Source: Acridotheres tristis | Lineage: Eukaryota > Chordata > Aves > Passeriformes > Sturnidae | Direction: 5' to 3' | Assembly (NCBI GenBank): GCA_037013685.1 | Contig: CM072886.1 | Coordinates: 89,702,422 to 89,766,421, forward strand | DNA: 64,000 nt | Shown: piece by piece, positions 33,522 through 45,590 of the stretch | Layout of the letters: each line of letters opens with the position of its first letter | How positions within the stretch are numbered: position 1 is the first letter of the stretch | Notes under the pieces: generated by a model | Told to the model about the DNA's origin: nothing | What the model saw: the letters and a program-made list of their open reading frames with translations, nothing else | Database searches by the model: none | Translations under genes and position numbers: made by a program

Positions 33522-34500
33522 TGTGGTGGATTGATACTGTCTGGATACCAGGTACCCACCAAACCCACTCCCCTCCTCAGCAGGACAAGGGAGAGAAAAT
33601 GTAACAAAAGGCTCATGGGTTGAGATAAGGGAAGGGAGAGATCAGTCACCACTTACTCTCATGGACAAAACAGAATGAACTCAAGGAAATTAGTTTAATT
33701 TATTACCAATCAAATCAGAGCAGGGTGATGAGAAATAAGCCCAAATCTCAAAAATACCTTCCCCACACCCTGCCTTCTTACAAGGCTCAACTTCACTGCA
33801 TTTTTTCTGCCTCCTCTGCAGCAGCACGAGGGGATGGGAGTGGAGGCTGTGGTCAGTTCATCCCACACTGTCCCTGCCACTCCTTCCCCCTCAGGGGGAG
33901 GACTCCTCACACTCTCCCACGAACATCTCCAACACGAGTCCTTCCCACGGGCTGCAGTTCTTCACAAACTGCTCCAGTGTGAGTCCTTCCCACGGGTGCA
34001 GTCATTCAGGGAAAGGCTGCTCCAGCATGGGTGCTCTTTGGCATCACAGGTCTTGCCAGCAAACCTGCTCCAGTGTGGGGTCCTCTCTCCATGGGTCCAT
34101 AGGTCCTGCCAGGACCCTGCTCCAGCACAGGCTTCCCATGGGGTCACAGCCTCCTTCAGGCATCCACCTGTTCTGGAGTGTGGTCCTCCATGGGCTGCAG
34201 GGGCACAGCTGCCTCACCGTGGGCTGCACCATGAAGGAGAGTCTGCTCTGGTGCCTGGAGCACCTCCTCCCTCTCCTCCTTCACTGATCCTGGTGTCCTG
34301 CTGCTCTCACATATTCTCTTTTCTCCTTTCATGAACATAATATCCCAAAGGCACTGCCATCGCTGCCAGTGGGCTCAGCCCTGGCCAGCAGCAGGTCTGT
34401 CATGGATCTACTGGACACAGGTGAAGCTTGCAGCAGCTTCTCACAGAAACCAGCCCTGTAGACCCCCACTACAAAATCCTTGCCATGCAAATCTAATACA
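33522..34500 (-). mobile_element. Solo ERVL-type LTR (antisense on +, same strand as AHRR)
   Basis: The left boundary is TGTGGTGGATTG and the right boundary AATCTAATACA, so the element keeps TG...CA ends. The flanks GTATT (33517-33521) and ATATT (34501-34505) are a 4-of-5 match and may be a decayed target-site duplication. The interior has the characteristic avian GC-rich sub-repeats with GCTCCAGTGTG and CCCACGGG words (about 33930-34250). In the sense direction (minus strand) the CCAAT and TATA positions are eroded. Open frames in it are repeat artefacts. No internal retroviral genes adjoin it. Confidence 0.85.
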
Positions 34501-37500
34501 ATATTGTAATACTTTCATGTTCTGAGTCCTTCCTGTCCATAATATGAATATATGACTCATAGTTCATATTTCAAAACAGTGTCACATGCTAGACTTCCCT
34601 TCTCTTGCCTTCATGAGCAAAGTTAGAAGGAGGAGAAAGGCTTGAACAGCATAATTCAACTGAAAACTGAAACTTAAGAGTTCATTCAATTTCCTAAAAG
34701 GGCGGCTGTGTTTTACAACCCTTTCTGGATCAGTTGATTAAGATGTGACAGCAAATAGAAATAACTAAAAAGACCTCAGCATTCAAACTAAAAACCAGGA
34801 AATAAATAGCAAACAATATGAGCTAGAATTTATGGAGTGCAAAATGCTAGTTAGGAAAGATAAAGGCCCAATGGAAAATTCACAAGTCACAGTGCTAAAG
34901 TCAAAAGATAACATACCATTTAGAAGAATATTAGGAAGAAAATAATTCTAAAACGTGTACAGTTCTAATCAAATGGAGATGGCTTTATGTTAGAACTGCA
35001 TAAAAGGTAAGAGTGCTCAACAGATTTATGTCTAGTCTCTGAAAAGAAGGAGAATCATGCACTACCATCAAACAAGTATTAGCCATGCACTCTTCAGGCT
35101 TTCCACAGGAACTTTCTACAGAATTAGAACAAGGGGTTACCACAGCAACATGGTATGAAGCACTGCCCCAGCAACTGAGCACCAACGTCCTAGATACACA
35201 TACAACTAAGAGGTGCTTTTGCCACTACCACTGATGCCAGTAGTGGCATGGTTAAAATGAGTCTGAGAATGCACGGACAGGAATAAAGACAGAGTCAGGA
35301 GGTTCATGGCTAATGATCCTAAAAATATGTCTGAAAACAGCACTTGAATTTGTTAAGCTGTGCAGATCCATAAACCACGAAAACATTTATTTTAAAAACT
35401 GGAGAAGAGTATGTATTCACAGTCCTACCTGGACTGTGGTTTCTTCTGATCACCTGTGAGCTCTTCTCTCCACCCCTAGGACAGAACAGCCCATCTCCAC
35501 GACTGAAGGAGGCTGGGGGCTCCTTCTCCTGCCAGCCCACCCATCTCATGTGGATGAGAAACAGAAAGAACTTGGGTGGACAGCACTCAGCTGCTCAGAA
35601 CAGTTGTGCTCTCTGCTTTCTCTCTGTAATGCTTAAGAGCCTTCACATTCTCTCTACATGTTTGAGGTGGAGGAAAACGAACCCAAGGAAGCAATCTTCC
35701 ACCACTCCAGCAGAAGGAAAAGGGACTTACAAGCTTGAGGAGCTTCTGGAGGAGGAGAGCTGGGACTGAAAGAATCAGAATTGCTAGAAAAGGGTAGATG
35801 TGAATCATAATAATTTTCTTCTGTCAGATGCTTGGAATCACTACTGACATTAAGTCACAATGAATCTCTGAACACTGGGGAATGCTGAAGGACTGAAAGA
35901 CAGCTGCTATATGATAATATTCAGAGAAGGGAAACATAATGATCCAGCTATCCACCGGATGGCAAGACTGACATCCATCCCAAGCAAAATACCAGAAAAG
36001 CTGATAAGAAAGATTAATTACATCACTTAGCAGAATTCTATGGAATATCATACTCTTTGGAGTGAAAATAGCTCACTGAGAAGTTATCACCTCTAGCTGA
36101 CAGAGGAGTTCACTTGTATTAGTTAGTAACTTAAGTTAGCAGCATAAGATTCTGCTTTTTAAAAGCCTCAACAAAGCATTACAGTGCACAGTTTCCACAA
36201 GTAAATAATCTGTCTAGTGACAGAATAAAAAGAAAAGTAGTCATAGAGAAATTATTGCTAAATAGAAAAAGTTTTATAAAGACCTTACAGATATAAGGGT
36301 TCAATACAAACTCATTGGTGATAACATTAACAAAGTTATAAAAATGATTGATAAATAATGTTGAAGATAGAGTGAAACAGATCAATCTGGAGTGCCCAGT
36401 AGGCTGTTTCTCTTTATTCGCAATCTATTTTAATACAGCCAAATGCAAACACTTGCATCTCAGAATAGGGAATGCACGTCATTGGTAGTGAATAGGGATT
36501 GCATCCTGAAATATGAGTGATTCTTGAAAGGAATTAGGGATCAAAGTGAAAAATGAATACAATCCACAGTTTGATCTGCCAGGGAGGAGCTGCTGCAAAG
36601 GCAGCTAATGCAGATGCTAACCTAAGTGAAGTGGTTTCACATCTGTTTAAAGATAAGACTGATGCTGGAACAGTGTGTACATTTTGCATGTAAGTATTTT
36701 TTAAGTAATGTTAGAAACTGGTAAGAGTGAGGAAAGAAACTAAAATAAATACTTGCAGGGTGAAGAAATTTCTTTACATAGAAAAAATATTTAGGTGACT
36801 AGAGTAAAGTACTTTCAGAGGAAGATATGAGTACTGAACTATTTTAATCTGAAACACAGCAAGTACTTAGAAAGTGAAGCTGAAGCCAGACACATCCAAG
36901 TAAGAAATAAGGCATTAATCTGTAACATCAAGAGCATTTAAACACTGCAACAAGGTACAAAGGATTTAATGGATCCTGTTGTCTTGAAACCACCATTAGA
37001 TGCCTTTTTGTAATATGCACTTTACCCTAACAGAAATTATACTTAAATTAAATAGAAACAGTTGAGTTGAATGCAGGCATACTCAGAAAAAAAAAATCTT
37101 TGGTAGCTATAGGAGGTCAGATTACATTATCGAATGATCTCTCCTTTCACTAAATTTTATGAATCATTTCCTGCCCGAATGTAATCACATACCATGCATT
37201 CAATGACTGAACTACAAGAAAGGGCTGTGCAGACCACAGCTTCAAAGTGGCACAGTTATCGAAGAGGCAGCCCGGGAGTGAGAAGGCTGTGAGTGTGCTC
37301 ATCTCTATCACTCCATGGCCACCAGCAAAGCAAGAAGGGGATGGGGCTGGAGAGTGGCTTGGCTTTTCTCAGGATTATGTGTTTCCACCTTGGCAGGATC
37401 AACTCTGGAAAACGATTTCCAGTCACGATGTCTCATCAACAGGACAGAAATCTACCTGCCTGCTGTCACTGAATTACTTGTGATTAGCACATTTGTGCCA

Positions 37501-40500
37501 ACTCTTCTGCTTCTATTGAATGCTCATGTCTTAGGAGAAAATATGGTAACAGTTTTGGATATATCCTTGTAAATAGCGTGTTTCTAGATGAAGCAGCCCC
37601 ACTTTAACAAAAAAAAAAAACGGAGCAAAGAACTAATATGGGTTGTGAAACCGAGCCCCACAGTCAGAGTGCAGGAGCTCGAACTGTTTGGGTTATCATG
37701 AAGAACAGCAACAGACAACTTCCGTACAATAAGTAACTACATTACGTAGGAAACAAACATTTCGTGACAAGAAACAAACATTTCTAGCAAGATCCAATTT
37801 ACTGAACTTGAAGCTAATTAAATCCAAATAACAATTAAATGACTATCAAAATAATTTACCAAAGCATGTAGAGGGTTCTCCATCACTGAGCATTTTTTCA
37901 TCAAAATCTTTTTAACAAAAATAATGGATCCATGTGGTAAGAATTTGTTGAAGGATATCTGATGGTCCAGTTTTACATGAGACTGGAGCAAGACCACAGG
38001 GCTCTTTCTGGCCTTAAATTTCTTTTTCTGCCTCAATTATTTCTCCAGTGAAAGAGCAGAGGGCTAAATCTCAAACATGAGGAGTTTTTAGAAGGCTAAA
38101 AAAAAAGTATTTAATGCTTGATTTAGAGAGGGTGTTCTACAAATACCAGGGATCATATGTTGTCTGACAAAGACACATAAAATCTTTCTTTTATTTCCTT
38201 TGAAGAAAATGTGTACAAATTTGGCTATGTTTGGAGCTTCTGGAAAAAAACCCAGCTTGCGTGTGCTGGGGAGACTTGTTGTAGTCTGACAGTTATCTAC
38301 AGCTTCTGCCTGAGCTGAGCACACGTCATCCCCTTCATTCCTCCTACAGGCATCTGCACTGAGCATATGCATCCCCATGCACTTCACAGGCCTCCTCTCC
38401 AAGCAGCAAAGGCAGCGCCAGACCTTGCCTCTTGCTGTCCCTCCCCATCCTGGTGCAACAAAAGACTCCAAATAAAAGGCGAGGGAACAAGGAGTCAGCC
38501 ATGGCAAAGACTGAAGCGGGCTGGGACAAGGCAGGGAGGGAACAGAAGCAGAAGGCGTGTAGTCCTGACTCTCAGCATCCCTAAGATCTGCAGAGAGATG
38601 CTGTGCTCTGAATCACTCCAGAAAAGGAACATTCGGGAACACTGCTTTTGTATTATCATTTGGAATTCAAAGTAACCATTGAAAATTTGGGGGTTTTGAC
38701 AGAAATACGGTGGCCAGCACCTCCATGCTGCAATTTCCCTTCCAGATCTCTTGTGGGCTCCTTTGCCTTCACTGCCTGCCTTACAAGAAGCAATCTGAGC
38801 ACTGAGAGCCAGACTCCTGCCCCGCTTGGAGAGCTGAGGGAAGGAATCAGGGCTCACAGGGACTGTAGGAATTAAGGGTGCAGGCATGCCAATACAGCCT
38901 GGGACACCAGAGGCACCAGCCCTCACTTCCTGGGAGCCTTGGTCTGTTCTAAAAGTGATGAGCACTTGGTGTTGCAGCTGGAGGCGGCCAGCACTGTGCT
39001 CTGGATTGTGCTCCAAAGGCTGCATCTTCTGCAAAATCATCTCCTGAGTGCCTGGCACCGAGTAAATGAGAATAAGTATTTCAGATTCATCACTTCTATT
39101 AAGTCCATATGTCTCAGCAGTATAATAAAGATTCAGTGGTGGATTTGATGTACTTAAATACTAAAGTCACAATTATCACTAGTCTGAGACAAAATTAATA
39201 GCACTTTTTTGCACAGGATTTGAACAGTGCATAGTACAGAGCTGGGACTATGAGGTGAATGAGGATAATAGAAACAAAATACTCAACTTCTATTTTAGTA
39301 TGAGATTAGTATGAGTTTAGTGCCTGTCCACATAAGTGAGGAATTTAACAGCTGGACTTAATGTTCTTAGAGATCTTTTTCAATCTGAATGTCTTATGAA
39401 TTTATGTTTACTCCTGGGTTTCCTGATTTGCAAGTGCTTGACTTTAAAAAAAGAGAAGCCCTTTGCTACAGGATGGATATGTAGCTGCACTCTTCTTCTT
39501 TAGCAGAACAATAATTTCAATTATTATTCTTCCTTCACAAACAAGTTCATCAGGGGACTGAATTATCTCATCAGCCTTTCTTTCTTTATATGTTTATATA
39601 AGAAAGCCTGAAATTAAGTTCAAGGACACTTCTTTTGAGCTTTGAGGATGTAAATAAATAACTTCTTAAAAAAGCTTAGATGCAGCTGTTTTTGGAACTT
39701 CTAACATGCACTCTGTCACTTGAGGAAGGACGCACATGGTAGCACACACCAAAAAAATTAATATTGGGCATATGTCTGCTACAAGACGTTTTGTTAGTAG
39801 AGTGGTATCTCTTTCTACCAGACTTGACTTCTGTCCTCCACTGTCTATACCACAGACTACCTTCTGAGGAAAATATAAGGGTGCCACAGCAGCTGGACTT
39901 TTCATAGAAAGGCATGAGCAGCAATGAAAAGTTTTTCTGTAGCTGGGGTATTTAGGATATTGTCTGAACCACAAGGATTATTTGATGACTAACAAGACAG
40001 TCAAACTTGCATGGCAGTCATTCCCTCGGTTGGGACATTAGTGTAGCATGTTTCACTTTTAAACTCTCAGAAACATAGTATCTTTGAGATCTCTGTCCCT
40101 CTGTTGTGTTTGCTGGAACCTGACTAACAGGTCACAAGAAAAGCAGATGTTGTGAAGGCGTAAGCATCATTTCCATAGCAAATCTGACTAAAGCCAGTAA
40201 GATAGGTCAATTGAATATTTCTACCATGAATGAGTAGTGTAGCAAGACCTCACTCAGCTGTCTTCTGCCTATAGCTACGTTCACGTTTTGGCAGCAGTTT
40301 TATGCTGGCAACGCAAAGCTCAGTACAGAGAGCAACTAGAGCATGCTTGTTAACTGTATATATAATTTCTCAGACAGGTTCTGCCCAGATTTAACTCTGT
40401 GCTGGCAGGATAAGGCTTCTAGAGCTAATTAGTTTCTCAAGATTATGCAGTTCATTAGCTTGTCTTCAATTTTAAGTGAAGGATAAATATCCTCAGATAA

Positions 40501-40910
40501 AAGAGGATAACAATATCCCTTTGAATTAATTGTGTCACATTTTTTCACAGAACACATGTGGCTGTGCACTGACTGCCTATTGGGTTGTTTTATCCTCATG
40601 CCCTGTTGCACCATAAGGTGGTTTATACTCACACCACTGTGATGGAGTAAATTAGAAATGCTACTTGGAGTCATGGAACATGCCACAGATTGCAAATATA
40701 ATTAAAGACTGGTCCTCCAAACCCTCTTGTAAGTTCACTGACCTTCCTGGTATTATTCTCCCAACCACCTATGTTTTAATACTCTGCTTGTCATTTCACA
40801 CTTCACAGTGTCTAAGGTTTGGGGTTCTCTTTGAAATACTAGAACAAGGATCTTTGATAAGACTATCTATCATCCTGCATCCATCCACAAGGCTAGACTA
40901 GGAGTTTAGT

Positions 40911-41988
40911 TGTACTGAGTTTGTGTGGCCAGGTTTTGGTAACAGAGGGACTACATGAGTGGCTTCTATGAGAAGATGCTGGAAGTTTCCCCCATGTCCA
41001 ACAAAGCCATTACCAGGCTGCTCCAAGTTGGACCCAGCAAAGGCCAAGGCAAAGCCAATCAGAGATGGCAGTAGTGTCTCTGTGATAACATATTTAAGAA
41101 GGGGGGAATAAAAGGTATTGTGCAGAATAAATTGCACTCAGAGAAGAGAGGAGTAAGAATATATGAGAAGAGCAATCCTTCAGACGCCAAGGTCAGTGAA
41201 CAAGTGGGAGGAGGTGTTACAGGTGCCAGAGCTGAGGTTCTCCTGCAGCCTGTGGTACAGCTCGTGGTGAGGCAGTTGTGCCTCTGCAGCCCGTGGAGAT
41301 CCACAGGATGCTGAGATCCACCTGCAGCCCGTGGAGAAGACACACACCAGAGCAAGTGTATGCCTGACAGGAGGCTGTGACACTGTGGGAAGCCTGTGTT
41401 GGAGCTGGCTCCTGGCAGGGACCTGCAGACCCATGGAGAGAGTGTGTCCAGTGAGTGTCCCCCATGGTTTGTGGGGGATCCATGCTGGAGTAACCTGTTC
41501 CTGAAGGACTGCACTCCGTAGGAAGGGACCCACACTAGAGCAGTTTGTGAAGCACTGTAGCCTGTGGGAAAGATTCCGGCTGGAGAAGTTAGTGAAGAAC
41601 TGTCTCCTGTGGGAAGAGCCCCACCTTGGAGCAAAGGAAGGACTCCTCTCTCTGAGCAGTGGGAGAAAGACATGATGAACTGACCATAACCCCATTCCCC
41701 TGCACCACTGGGAGGCAGGAGGTACAGCTGGAAAGAAGAGAGGGGTGAGGGGAAGGTATTTTAAGATTTGTTTTACTTCTCAATATCCTGCTCTGATTTT
41801 GACTGGTAATGAATTCATTTGCCCAAGGTGAGTGCGTTTTGACTGTGATGTTAATCAATGAGCAACCTCTTGCTGCCCTCGGCTCATGAGCCTTTTGTTA
41901 TGCTTTCTCTCCCCGTCCAATTTGAGGAAGGGAGTGATAGAGTGCTTTTGGTGGGTGCCTGGCATCCACCCAGGGTCAACCCACCACA
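40911..41988 (+). mobile_element. Solo ERVL-type LTR, related copy in opposite orientation
   Basis: It begins TGTACTGAGTTTGTGTGGCC and ends GGGTCAACCCACCACA, the reverse complement layout of the copy at 33522. It keeps a CCAAT box (41055-41059) and a TATTTAAG element (41091-41098), the expected LTR promoter arrangement. The flanks (TTAGT and TGGGT) match poorly, so the target duplication is not clear. The 204- and 171-residue minus-strand open frames come from the GC-rich sub-repeats. It is oriented against AHRR. Confidence 0.85.
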
Positions 41989-43427
41989 TGGGTGTAATTT
42001 TGGAGTAAATGCAAACAGCGTGATGGGAAACCCTGAGTTACACAAAGTGGTGCTATGGAAAGGTTAGAGGATAGAATAGATGAGGTAGGACAGAATCACT
42101 AGCAATCATTTCTAGGAGTCTTCTACTGTAAAGCCAAAATGGAACTTAAATGGAAGTTTCGTCAGGAAAGAATTGCTTGTCAAATTCAGGGAGACTCTCC
42201 ACAGTAGCCAGTAAGATGGCGATGCTCTTTTGAAAGTGGGCCAAGATCCAACTCCAAGTCTTGAGAAAAAGTCTGTCCTACACAATAACTGTACTCTCAT
42301 TGCTCTGATTTCTCTCTTTTTTTTTTTCCACAAAAGGCTTCTTAAAAGATTTTAGTTGTGCTCCAATGCAGAGCAGGAGTAAAATATGTGACAGCTCATA
42401 TATTTTGAGTATGTATTTTTCCATACATATATATATAGATCATATATAATTCATTGGTATCATACAGTTGCATCTTTTTCTGCAACACTAGAGACAGTGT
42501 AGAAAGAGACAAAAGTGGCTGCCTTTGGGTCAGAGAAACAGCCTGTCCTCAGAGGAGCCTGTGTGACACCAGGATAACACAGCATAGTATTCTCCCTAAG
42601 AAAAGTAGCAAAAGAGACCTGGATCTAAGGCCAACAAAATGGAGACTGCTCTAAAAGTTATGGAATGTATGTAGGACTAGGAAGGCAGGCAGGAAAACCA
42701 GTAATACATCTAGAGGTAAAATCAGCTTATTGGGAAGATGCAATCCTGTTGTTCTCCAGGCTTTACTCTTCTGTGTTGTTCCTACTCAGTTATTCAGTGG
42801 AAGAAAAAGAGTAAATGAGGATGAACTTACAAGAGCCCCATAACAGGGGTTCAGCAGAGCTTAGATATCTGAAGATCCAGAGGTAAAAAAAAACACCAAA
42901 AACTTTCAGGGAGGAAAAAAAATGATTTTTCTTTTTCAAAGCTTGAGATGGAAAACTGGAATGCACAGGAAAAATTGAAATGAAACATGAAGTATTTTCT
43001 CCTGGAACTCTGAAAGTTATCTTAGCTTGATGCTTAAATTGACATTGTTATTATTATTACCAGTTCAGTGTTTCAAAATGTTTGTTCCAGCATTGTAAAA
43101 ACCACTTAATTTGAAAGAAGCAGGTCACAGATTGGAAACACACACCAAGAACCAGGCTGGTGTGTGAGTTGTAAAGCTTTTGCTCAGTTCTTGCAAGGCT
43201 TCTGTTTAATGAATTATGTGAAAATCAGAATGGAAACTCAAAAGTTCCTGTTCTTTCGGATACTGAATCTGAAAACAAAAGTAAGAATAAAACCTGATGT
43301 AGCTAATATTTTTAATATAAATACAGCTAAACAAGTTATACTGGTTGAAAGGCTGTCTAGTTTTGTCTGCTGTGCTGACAAGGCACTACTCCATCACCTT
43401 GGTTTGGATAACTACAAAAATACAGGT

Positions 43428-43918
43428 CCTTAATTACCAATGCATAAGGCCCATGCAAACTTCATAGAGCTCAACAAGGCCAAGTGCAAGGTCCTGCATA
43501 CGGCTCGGGCAGCCCCAGGCACAGGCTGGGCAGAGAATGGATTGAGGGCAGCCCTGGGGAGGAGCACTTGGCTCCAGGGAGACCTTACACACAGCAGCCT
43601 TCCAGTACCTAGAGAAGGCTACAAGAAACCTGGAGAGGGAATTTTCACAAGGGCATGTGATGAAAAGACAAGGGGTAATGATTTTAAAGTGAAGGCAGGT
43701 TTAGATGAATTGTTAAGAAGAATTTTTTTACAGTGAGAGCACTGAAACTCTGACACAGGTCGCCTGGAGAAGTTGTAGATGCCCCATTCCTGGAGGTGTT
43801 CAGGTCCAGGTTGAATGGGGCCCTGAGCAACCTGACCTAGCCCATGGCAGTGGGGTAAGAATCAGGATCTTTAGTGTCCCTTCCAATTCAAACCTCTCTG
43901 TGATCCATAATTCTGTGT
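43428..43918 (+). repeat. CR1 LINE 3' portion (sense), internally deleted
   Basis: Hallmarks are CTCAACAAGGCCAAGTGCAA, GTCCTGCATACGGCTCGGGC, CCTGGAGGTGTTCAGGTCCA and GTGTCCCTTCCAATTCAAAC. A jump near 43560-43580 joins two non-adjacent parts of the consensus, so part of the middle is missing. Confidence 0.88.
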
Positions 43919-45282
43919 TTTCCTCTCCAGAAGCACAAATTTCTCCTTTGTAAGCAAAATATTCCCATTAGGGGTTTGAGACCTGTAGATATGTCTACCT
44001 TTTAAATTTTTTATTTGACAACTTCTGGAACTTTTTGTTGTATTTTTACTGTTTTAGAGACATGTGTCCAGAGACAAAAAAAAAGTTTAAATATATTTTG
44101 AAGTTACCTGCAATACTACTCTCTTCTAATATTATTTATATCTGTTACTACCCTAAAGTAGCCAATATATAAAAATTAATTCTCATTAATAATCCTAGCG
44201 GTGTTGTTTTCTATATGCTCATCTAAGTTTTGCTTGGGTATTTTTAGATTTTAAAATATTAATTTTCATAAACAAGTCATGACTACAAGTAGTCAACTTC
44301 ATATAATTAGGGCAATAAATGGGGGGGAAATTTGACCTCTTGCCTTCAAAACTCCCTGGATTTTATTTGTCTCTGAGATAAAAAAGCAAACATTTTATCA
44401 CATCACATCCTATCACAATATCACTTGACATAAAGCATTTGCTACTATCCAAAACCACCTGACACTTATGGAGAAGCTAGTATAAGATTTACTGATTCTC
44501 ATCCACTCCTGAAAAGTAATAAACAGGCATTTTTCATGGAGTGAAAATCACAGGGAATCTCCCCAATTACAGGGTAGGAGAGAGCTCTTTCATCTGCTTT
44601 TATAGCCTGCCTTCCCTCCCCAGTCCCTTAACACCCATCTATCCCAAGACAGAAAGATTTTGTTAATCATTGCAAATGGGACTGAAAAGACCCTCAAGAG
44701 ACTGTACAGAACATCATTCCCTGCTTCATACAGAAGCAGCTGTACCAAAACCATTCAGAGATTGCATATCTGAGAAATGGCTTGTGAGCATGAAAGACTT
44801 GTCTGTTTTTTCTAGCTAAATCAATTGATTTAATAAAAAAGTGCCACATCTTTCTAGTCTTTTACATGCTTAGGCCATCATAGCTGTGACAACACAGCTG
44901 TTAAACCACTCCCCAACGATGCGTATACTGAAGAAGTACAGTCTCTATGAGTACCCCAGAGATTTTATTCTGGCAATTAACTATTGCTAAAATCTCATTT
45001 TTTTTTCCTAAGCATGTTAAACTACATTTTCCTTACTACAGCACATGGTATTTCTATCATAATTTATTGCCCTTACTGACATTAACCTAAATTACAGTTT
45101 AACTTCAACTAACTTTGCAGCTAATCCCGTATTTCTGATGATTTTTAACTTCTTTCTCTTTATTTATTTTATTTTTCTTGCCTCTAGACTAAATAATTAT
45201 TCTAAACTTTACTTGTAAGAAATATTTTTCTACACCTGATAATCCTCTGGACTCTTAATTCTATCTGCAATTTTTTTCTCAA

Positions 45283-45590
45283 GTACCCTGGTCCCAAATG
45301 AGTGCAATACTCTAGCTGAAGACCTACTTTAGCTGAGCAGGACAAAAAGATTGACGTACCTCAGAAAAACCATTTCTCTTCTAATACACCATTTTTACAA
45401 CAGTGCAACGCTACTGACTCATGTTTAGCTTGTGAACCACCACTTTTCCACATCCTTTTCTCCTTAGCCGTTCCCTATACTATATTTGAGTACATTATTT
45501 ACTACTGATTTAAGATAAACCTTTGCACTAAACCTCATAGACTCATATCCTGGTTGGTTTTCTGGAGTTTGTGGCTGTCAAAAATCACTC
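45283..45590 (-). repeat. Ancient CR1 LINE fragment
   Basis: Old CR1 antisense words are present: CTCAAGTACCCTGGTCCCAA, a TAGCTGAAGACCTACTTTAG-like segment, and GACTCATGTTTAGCTTGTGA. Divergence is high and the boundaries are approximate. Confidence 0.6.

Noticed and set aside
33834..34334. 166-residue plus-strand open frame
   Set aside because: It lies wholly inside the ERVL LTR and is built from its GC-rich sub-repeats.
41059..41695. 204- and 171-residue minus-strand open frames
   Set aside because: They lie inside the second ERVL LTR. The same sub-repeat words produce them.
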